5,308 bases of DNA from an uncultured Oscillospiraceae bacterium (GTDB lineage: Bacteria > Bacillota > Clostridia > Oscillospirales > Oscillospiraceae), in contig CANRBW010000121.1 of assembly GCA_947628975.1 (NCBI GenBank), forward strand, positions 1 through 5,308, written 5' to 3'. A program made the translations under genes and the position numbers. Shown piece by piece: positions 1 to 3,588 of the stretch. The notes under the pieces are model-generated. The model was not told where the DNA came from, did no database searches, and saw nothing but the letters and a program-made list of their open reading frames with translations. The stretch's first letter is position 1; every line of letters begins with the position of its first letter.

Positions 1-186
1 GTCCCCCTCCGGGTCGGTGGCGGCCAGACGGCCCATATAGGCCACGTTTTTGCAGGTCTCAAAGCTCTGGGCTTGGGCGATGGGGGCGCCGCCGGAGGCG
101 TCGGCCGGTCCGGCCAGGGCCGCCGTGGCGGTCAGCGCCGCCGCCAGCGCCAGCGCGAGCAAAAGCCCAAGGGAACGTTTCATCAT
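1..186 (-). CDS. Exported protein, N-terminal fragment (signal peptide plus start of a cadherin/Ig-like repeat domain)
   Basis: The first 62 codons of a minus-strand gene that continues beyond the left edge. Seen: the start MMKRS is followed by a hydrophobic Leu/Ala run (about residues 6-25) ending in ALA-GPADA, a classic Sec signal peptide with cleavage likely after residue 25. The mature part contains SFETCKNVAYMGRLAATDPEGD (residues 41-62 with its last residue at the edge). The G-R-L-x-A-x-DPEGD pattern resembles the first strand and calcium-binding turn of cadherin/Ig-like repeats found in large surface proteins of clostridia; this family link is from memory. AGGAGG at 195-200 sits 8 nt upstream of the first ATG, which decides the start; a second ATG follows directly. 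The gene is transcribed divergently from the small gene at 307. Inference: a secreted or cell-surface protein, possibly with S-layer homology domains further on. The full function cannot be seen here. Confidence 0.8.
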   Translation of the reverse strand, partial: MMKRSLGLLLALALAAALTATAALAGPADASGGAPIAQAQSFETCKNVAYMGRLAATDPEGD

Positions 187-194
187 GGAAGTTG

Positions 195-200
195 CCTCCT
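195..200 (-). promoter_or_regulatory. Ribosome binding site AGGAGG of the exported protein
   Basis: On the minus strand AAAGGAGG lies 8 nt before ATG at 186. It supports a gene that would otherwise be easy to miss because it is cut by the window edge. Confidence 0.75.
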
Positions 201-289
201 TTGTTTTTTCGCGGTGACCTTAGTTTGGTCTCCCGGCCCTGAAATATGCAAGACCGGCCCTCCGGCGGCATATGCTCCACCGGAGCCAA

Positions 290-295
290 AGGAGG
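290..295 (+). promoter_or_regulatory. Ribosome binding site AGGAGG deciding the start at 307
   Basis: A full AGGAGG with an 11-nt spacer to ATG 307. It selects this internal start over the longer open frame that begins inside the divergent gene. Confidence 0.65.
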
Positions 296-306
296 CGTTT
301 TCCACC

Positions 307-627
307 ATGGACAATGAATTCTATTGCCGGGGCTTCGTGCCCAGCCAGAGCCCCGCCCCTCTCCCCTGCCCCTCCCCCGGTCCCGGCTGGTCCCGGCCGG
401 GAGAGCTGAACTGGTCCGACCCCCTGCTGCGCCGGGTCTATCACGACTCCCGCGGCGCCTTCTGGCGGGCCGAGGGGGAGGGCTTCGCCCTGGCCTATCC
501 CCTGAGCTGCCGCGCCCCCTTCCCCCTGCCCCCGCTGTTTTGCTTCGCCCAGGTCCGGTGCCTGGGGGACCGGGGCTGGTGGGTCTTCTCCTTCACCGGG
601 GAGGGTCTGCCCCGCTTCGGCGCATAA
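307..627 (+). CDS. Hypothetical protein, 106 residues, Pro/Trp/aromatic-rich
   Basis: I do not recognise this protein. The start MDNEFYCRGF at 307 is chosen because AAAGGAGG (AGGAGG at 290-295) precedes it by 11 nt; the open frame extends further upstream, but that part overlaps the start region of the divergent gene. Seen: a Pro/Ser-rich stretch at about residues 13-30, then a denser region with five Trp residues in total, two Trp in a row near residue 91, and four Cys. It has no signal peptide, no clear transmembrane helix, and no known motif. Third codon positions are strongly G/C, as in the neighbours, which argues for real coding. It is followed after 53 bp by two CotF-like genes on the same strand with no terminator between them, so it may share their transcription and be sporulation-linked; that is inference. 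An alternative is a lineage-restricted orphan. Confidence 0.6.
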   Translation: MDNEFYCRGFVPSQSPAPLPCPSPGPGWSRPGELNWSDPLLRRVYHDSRGAFWRAEGEGFALAYPLSCRAPFPLPPLFCFAQVRCLGDRGWWVFSFTGEGLPRFGA

Positions 628-680
628 CCCGGCCCCGGTTGGCAAAGACTACCTCTATCTCAGGAAAGGAGGGAGCGGGC

Positions 681-866
681 ATGGCCGACCTCACCACCAA
701 GGAGCTGGACGCCCTCAGCGACCAGCTCCACTACGAGCGTATGATGGTCAACAAGTACGACGCCGCCAGGCGGACCTGCCGGGATCAGAGTCTCACCGGC
801 ATCTACGACCAGTACGCCACCCAGCACCGCCAGAACTACAACGAGCTGCTCAACTATCTGAAGTAA
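681..866 (+). CDS. Small CotF-like (Coat_F family) spore protein, 61 residues
   Basis: A small, all-helical, charged protein beginning MADLTTKELDALSDQL. Helix 1 holds L-T-x-K-E-L-x-x-L-S-D-Q-L, followed by an E-R-M-M-V-N-K-Y segment, then a C-x-D-x-x-L turn, and a last helix with Q-H-R-Q-N-Y-N-E-L-L-N-Y-L. This spacing matches half of the Coat_F/CotF fold, a ferritin-like helical bundle found in spore coat and related small clostridial proteins. AGGAGG at 667-672 lies 8 nt before ATG 681. The stop is only 15 bp before the start of a second CotF-like gene, so the two are very likely cotranscribed and may interact. A role in the spore coat or outer spore layers is inferred from family and neighbour. 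No metal-binding ligand set can be confirmed. Confidence 0.72.
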   Translation: MADLTTKELDALSDQLHYERMMVNKYDAARRTCRDQSLTGIYDQYATQHRQNYNELLNYLK

Positions 867-881
867 GAAAGGATGGCCGCC

Positions 882-1199
882 ATGGTTGACCAGGAACAGA
901 TGACCGACCTCATCTTCTCGGAGAAGAAGATGAGCGACAATTACAGTATCTGGGCCGGGGAGTGCACCAGCCCCAAGCTCCGGGACACCTTTCTGACCCT
1001 TCTGAACCGCAGCCACCGGGCCCAGACCGACCTGTTCGCCGCCGCCCAGCGCAAGGGGTGGTACAAGCAGGTCCCCCAGGCCCAGCCCGACTCGGTCCGG
1101 CAGGCGTACCGCCAGTTCGCCGCCCAGGCCCCCACCGCCCAGGCCCCTGTCTCCCAATCCCCCATCTCCCAGATCCCCATCTCCCACTCCTACTACTGA
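882..1199 (+). CDS. Spore coat protein, CotF family, with C-terminal pentapeptide repeats
   Basis: A 105-residue protein with a CotF-type helical domain (about residues 4-65). It contains D-L-I-F-S-E-K-K, a Y-S-x-W-A-x-E-C turn, P-K-L-R-D-T-F-L-x-L-L-N, and the family-typical end Q-R-K-G-W-Y (residues 56-61). After a short linker, residues 81-105 are five consecutive five-residue units of pattern (A/S)-Q-x-P-x, the last degenerate and ending in Tyr-Tyr. Family knowledge: CotF-like proteins are found in the coat of Bacillus and clostridial spores. The start at 882 is preferred over an ATG at 873 because AAAGGA at 868-873 is 8 nt upstream of 882 but overlaps 873. It follows the 61-residue CotF-like gene by 15 bp. 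Terminal tyrosines could serve cross-linking in the coat, which is inference. If the 873 start is used, three residues are added. Confidence 0.8.
   Translation: MVDQEQMTDLIFSEKKMSDNYSIWAGECTSPKLRDTFLTLLNRSHRAQTDLFAAAQRKGWYKQVPQAQPDSVRQAYRQFAAQAPTAQAPVSQSPISQIPISHSYY
1122..1196 (+). repeat. Five tandem 15-bp units encoding pentapeptides at the C-terminus of the coat protein
   Basis: Five in-frame 15-nt units begin at 1122, 1137, 1152, 1167 and 1182. They encode AQAPT, AQAPV, SQSPI, SQIPI and SHSYY. The first two share GCCCAGGCCCC, while the next three share a TCCCA core followed by a Pro-Ile or Tyr-Tyr end. The array ends exactly at the stop codon, so copy number changes would alter only tail length. 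Confidence 0.8.
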
Positions 1200-1209
1200 T
1201 CCCCAAAAC

Positions 1210-1258
1210 GAGCGAAGCACCGCGCCCGGCTCCCGCAGCCCGGCACGGTGCTTCGCTC
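1210..1258. terminator. Long hairpin between converging genes, probable bidirectional terminator
   Basis: GAGCGAAGCACCG (1210-1222) pairs perfectly with CGGTGCTTCGCTC (1246-1258), giving a 13-bp stem with a 23-nt GC-rich loop. It begins 10 nt after the coat gene stop. On the minus strand it lies 20 nt after the regulator stop and is followed by CGTTTT (1205-1210), a short T run. On the plus strand the T run is poor. It therefore fits best as the regulator's terminator, with likely help for the coat genes. Confidence 0.65.
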
Positions 1259-1278
1259 TGTATGTGGGAAACCGGCCC

Positions 1279-1572
1279 TCACGGCCCCGGCCGCCCCCAG
1301 CCGCGCAGGTGCTCCACGATCCCGTAGAGCAGCCGGACGTCCTCCTGGGTCAGGCCGCTGATGTCCAGGGTGGCGGTCTGTCGCACCCCCAGCAGATAGT
1401 CGGTGGAGACCCGGAACATCTCCGCCAGCTCCACGATATACTGCGTGGACGGCACGGAGATCCCCATCTCCCACGCGTTCACGCTGGAGCGGGTGATGCC
1501 CAGCCGCTTGGCCAGCTCCGCCTGGGTCCAGCCCCGCTCCTCCCGCAACTGTCTGATCCTGGTGGCGGTCAT
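1279..1572 (-). CDS. XRE-family (Cro/CI-type) helix-turn-helix transcriptional regulator
   Basis: A 97-residue DNA-binding protein. Residues 5-60 form an HTH_3 domain: R-I-R-Q-L-R-E-E-R-G-W, then T-Q-A-E-L-A-K-R-L-G-I as the first HTH helix and T-R-S-S-V-N-A-W-E-M-G as the recognition helix, followed by P-S and the conserved L-A-x-x-F-x-V-S-x-D-Y-L-L-G end (about residues 49-62). The short tail L-D-I-S-G-L-T-Q-E-D-V-R-L-L (69-82) plus a helix is common in small clostridial XRE regulators and may be a dimerisation element. MTATRIRQL is chosen as the start because AAAGGG (1582-1587) lies 9 nt upstream; an in-frame ATG at 1626 would reach into the neighbouring gene. It converges with the coat genes and diverges from the truncated gene on the plus strand. 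Targets are unknown; autoregulation through the palindrome at its start is possible. Confidence 0.88.
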   Translation of the reverse strand: MTATRIRQLREERGWTQAELAKRLGITRSSVNAWEMGISVPSTQYIVELAEMFRVSTDYLLGVRQTATLDISGLTQEDVRLLYGIVEHLRGWGRPGP

Positions 1573-1581
1573 GTGATCACA
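1572..1581. promoter_or_regulatory. Perfect palindrome TGTGATCACA at the regulator start, candidate operator
   Basis: A 10-bp perfect palindrome between the AAAGGG ribosome binding site and the start codon of the XRE gene, overlapping the A of ATG. XRE repressors bind palindromes, and this placement would suit autorepression. Only one copy was noticed in this window, so the assignment is tentative. Confidence 0.3.
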
Positions 1582-1600
1582 CCCTTTGCCTGTATGGTAG

Positions 1601-2533
1601 AATAACCTGTCGGAGGTCCCCGCCACGCCGGAGGCCAGCCCCGCGCCCCAGCTCTACCAGTTCGGCCAGTCCATCACCTCCCCCTCCGGCAAGTTCGTCT
1701 TCACCCCTGTCTTCGAGGGCTTCGCCGCCTCTTTGTCGAACCAGATGGACGAGCACTATATTCTGCCTGAGGGCAAGAATCTCGACAAGGGCAACAACCC
1801 CTACAAAGCTGAGGATGGCAAGGTCATGATGTACTACTCCGCCACGGTGGAGTATGTGGGCGACTCCAAGGAGGACGAGACCTTCTCCTATGAGTTCAGG
1901 GTGAACTACGACGACGGCTACCTCTTTGAGGGCGGTATGTTCAGCAACTACTACGGCGAGGATCCCTCCTCCTGGGATCTGAACGCGACCTTTGTGCCGC
2001 TGAGCGGGGACGCCACCGTCCGGCACACCCGCTTCTGCGTGGAGGTGCCCGTCGCTTTGGAACAGGACACGGACAAGCAGACCCTGACCATCTTCACCAT
2101 CGAGGGGGAGGACTTCCCCTTCCTGACCGACACCCAGGCCGCCGCCGCGGCGAAGGCCGACCGGGAGGCCGCTGAGGCGGCCCAGTGGGCGGAGAAAACG
2201 GCCCCGGCGGACGAGGCCCGGGCCGCCGCAGTCAAGGAGAAGCTCCAGGGCTCCTGGGAGTGGTCGGACTCCCATTACGTCACCGTAGGAAACAAAAGTG
2301 TTCTCGATACTACCGACTATGAATTAGTCTTTCAAGGGGACAGCTTTACAGGCTCGCTCACCATGTCGCTCACCGGCGGGTCTTTGCCCTTCTCCGGCAC
2401 CTACACGGTGGGCAACGACTACCTCATCCTCAACTTCTCAAACAGCGACAAACCTATGTACTTCCCCTACACCTACGAAAACGGCGAGCTCTCTCTGGAT
2501 TCGGATTTTGTGGGGAAATTCCCCCTGTCCTGA
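1601..2533 (+). CDS. 5'-truncated lipoprotein-like gene (Ig-like beta domain plus lipocalin-like C-terminal domain), probable pseudogene
   Basis: The first usable start in frame is TTG at 1733 (266 residues), but clear protein-like sequence continues 44 codons upstream to a TAG at 1598-1600. That part includes a Pro/Ala linker (PTAPEASPAP) and QLYQFGQSITSPSGKF, then FEGFAASLSNQ. No ATG, GTG or TTG occurs in those 44 codons. The linker is what normally follows a lipobox Cys, so the signal peptide appears lost. Numbering from TTG: a beta-rich domain spans about 1-130, an Ala/Glu helical connector about 134-170 (TDTQAAAAAK onward), and a C-terminal beta domain about 171-266 starting L-Q-G-S-W-E-W with S-G-T-Y-T-V and Y-E-N-G-E-L-S-L, resembling lipocalin-like domains of clostridial lipoproteins. 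Inference: formerly a membrane-anchored extracytoplasmic protein, now probably not exported. Function is unknown. Confidence 0.6.
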   Translation, partial: NNLSEVPATPEASPAPQLYQFGQSITSPSGKFVFTPVFEGFAASLSNQMDEHYILPEGKNLDKGNNPYKAEDGKVMMYYSATVEYVGDSKEDETFSYEFRVNYDDGYLFEGGMFSNYYGEDPSSWDLNATFVPLSGDATVRHTRFCVEVPVALEQDTDKQTLTIFTIEGEDFPFLTDTQAAAAAKADREAAEAAQWAEKTAPADEARAAAVKEKLQGSWEWSDSHYVTVGNKSVLDTTDYELVFQGDSFTGSLTMSLTGGSLPFSGTYTVGNDYLILNFSNSDKPMYFPYTYENGELSLDSDFVGKFPLS

Positions 2534-2584
2534 CCCATCCCTCCCCCGTAAAGGGGGGCGGGAGCCCCCTTCCCGGCAAAGCGA

Positions 2585-2622
2585 CCCCGGGCGACGGCGG
2601 TGCCGTCGCCCGGGGGTTTTTT
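2585..2622 (+). terminator. Strong intrinsic terminator
   Basis: CCCCGGGCGACGGC (2585-2598) pairs perfectly with GCCGTCGCCCGGGG (2602-2615), a 14-bp GC-rich stem with a 3-nt loop. One G and then six T (2617-2622) follow. It lies 51 bp after the stop of the lipoprotein-like gene and isolates it from uppP. Confidence 0.93.
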
Positions 2623-2646
2623 GTCTGGGGGGCGGAAAACAAAAAG

Positions 2647-2676
2647 CTGGCATTTTCTCTCCTGTTGTGGTAATAT
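2647..2676 (+). promoter_or_regulatory. Predicted sigma-A-type promoter of uppP
   Basis: CTGGCA (2647-2652) and TAATAT (2671-2676) are separated by 18 bp; each matches four of six consensus bases. The AT-rich patch stands out in the GC-rich surroundings and lies between the terminator and the uppP ribosome binding site, leaving a leader of about 25 nt. Confidence 0.5.
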
Positions 2677-2705
2677 AGTCCTGTATATCCTTAAGATGGG
2701 AGGTC

Positions 2706-3554
2706 ATGACCCTGATGGAGTACATCAAGGCCGCTTTTTTGGGGCTTTTGCAGGGGATCACGGAGTTTTTGCCCGTGTCCAGCTCGGGGCACCTGTCCCT
2801 GTTCCAGAATTTCTTCAACGCCGAGGGCCCGGACAACCTCTTTAACGTCCTGCTCCACTTCGCCACCCTGCTGGCGGTGTGCGTTTTTTACCGCCGGGAC
2901 ATCGCGGCGATGGTGCTGGAGTTCTTCCGGGCCGTCCGGGACCTCTTCTCCGGGGGCAGCCGGGAAGAGAAGGTCCCCCCGGCCCGGCGGCTGGTGGCGA
3001 TGATCGTCCTGGGCACCCTGCCCCTGGCGGTGGTGCTGCCGGTGAAGGGCGCGGTGGAGCGCCTGGGCGGCAGCACGCTGTTCATCGGCTGCGCCCTGCT
3101 GGTGACGGGGCTGATCCTCTTTGCCTCCGACCGCTTTTCCCCCGGCCGCAAGACCGAGAAGACCATGCGGGTGACCGACGCGCTGCTGGTGGGCTGCGCC
3201 CAGGCCCTGGCGGTGGTCCCCGGCCTGTCCCGCTCCGGCTCCACCATCTCCGCCGGGGTGGCGGTGGGGCTGGACCGCCCCTTCGCCGTGCGGTTCTCCT
3301 TCCTCCTCTCCCTCCCCGCGGTGCTGGGAGCCACCCTGCTGGAGCTGGTGGACGTGGTCCGGGGCGGCGTCCAGAGCGCCCTCTCCCTGCCCCAGCTCCT
3401 GCTGGGCATGGCGGTGGCCGCCGTGGCCGGGTATTTCGCCATCGGCTGGATCAAGCGCCTGGCCGACCGGGGCAGGTTCGGCGCTTTCGCCTACTACTGC
3501 TGGGCGGCGGGGCTGGCGACCATCGTGGCCACCCTCTGCGGCCTGGGCGCCTGA
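2706..3554 (+). CDS. uppP: Undecaprenyl-diphosphatase (UppP/BacA family)
   Basis: An integral membrane enzyme that dephosphorylates undecaprenyl pyrophosphate to the monophosphate, recycling the lipid carrier for peptidoglycan and other wall polymers; family members confer bacitracin tolerance when abundant. Both signature regions are intact: the (E/Q)xxxE motif as Q16-G-I-T-E20 followed by P-V-S-S-S-G-H29, and P172-G-L-S-R176-S-G-S-T180. The 282-residue length is normal, with several hydrophobic segments (about 45-62, 97-112, 123-140, 157-171, 196-213, 231-248 and 262-280). The start is ambiguous: GGGAGG at 2698-2703 is only 2 nt from ATG 2706 but 11 nt from ATG 2715, so the protein may begin MEYIKAAF instead, three residues shorter. 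The next gene, a DNA translocase, starts 34 bp downstream with no terminator between, suggesting an operon. Confidence 0.95.
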   Translation: MTLMEYIKAAFLGLLQGITEFLPVSSSGHLSLFQNFFNAEGPDNLFNVLLHFATLLAVCVFYRRDIAAMVLEFFRAVRDLFSGGSREEKVPPARRLVAMIVLGTLPLAVVLPVKGAVERLGGSTLFIGCALLVTGLILFASDRFSPGRKTEKTMRVTDALLVGCAQALAVVPGLSRSGSTISAGVAVGLDRPFAVRFSFLLSLPAVLGATLLELVDVVRGGVQSALSLPQLLLGMAVAAVAGYFAIGWIKRLADRGRFGAFAYYCWAAGLATIVATLCGLGA

Positions 3555-3574
3555 GGCCCGTCTACCTCGTGATT

Positions 3575-3579
3575 AGGAG
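3575..3579 (+). promoter_or_regulatory. Ribosome binding site AGGAG of the DNA translocase
   Basis: AGGAG in the 34-bp gap after uppP, 9 nt before ATG 3589. It fixes the start of the edge-cut translocase gene. Confidence 0.7.
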
Positions 3580-3588
3580 CTGACACAA

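Noticed and set aside
242..276. Possible sigma-E-type promoter (AAATATG and CATATGCT) before the 307 gene
   Set aside because: The spacing of about 20 bp is too long for that class and the match is partial, so it was not listed as a feature.
220..645. 141-residue open frame on the minus strand
   Set aside because: It is low-complexity Gly/Ala/Pro and antisense to the 106-residue frame, which has the better ribosome binding site.
873..875. Earlier ATG as the start of the CotF-family coat protein
   Set aside because: The AAAGGA ribosome binding site overlaps this codon; ATG 882 has an 8-nt spacer.
660..1220. 186-residue open frame on the minus strand
   Set aside because: It is antisense to both CotF-like genes and is Gly/Leu/Val-rich without any motif.
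2454..2642. 62-residue minus-strand frame across the terminator region
   Set aside because: It spans a strong terminator hairpin and the end of the lipoprotein-like gene; its Pro/Gly composition reflects palindromic GC-rich DNA.
2879..3583. 234-residue open frame on the plus strand
   Set aside because: It overlaps uppP in another frame and is a Gly/Pro/Arg-rich shadow; uppP has intact family motifs.
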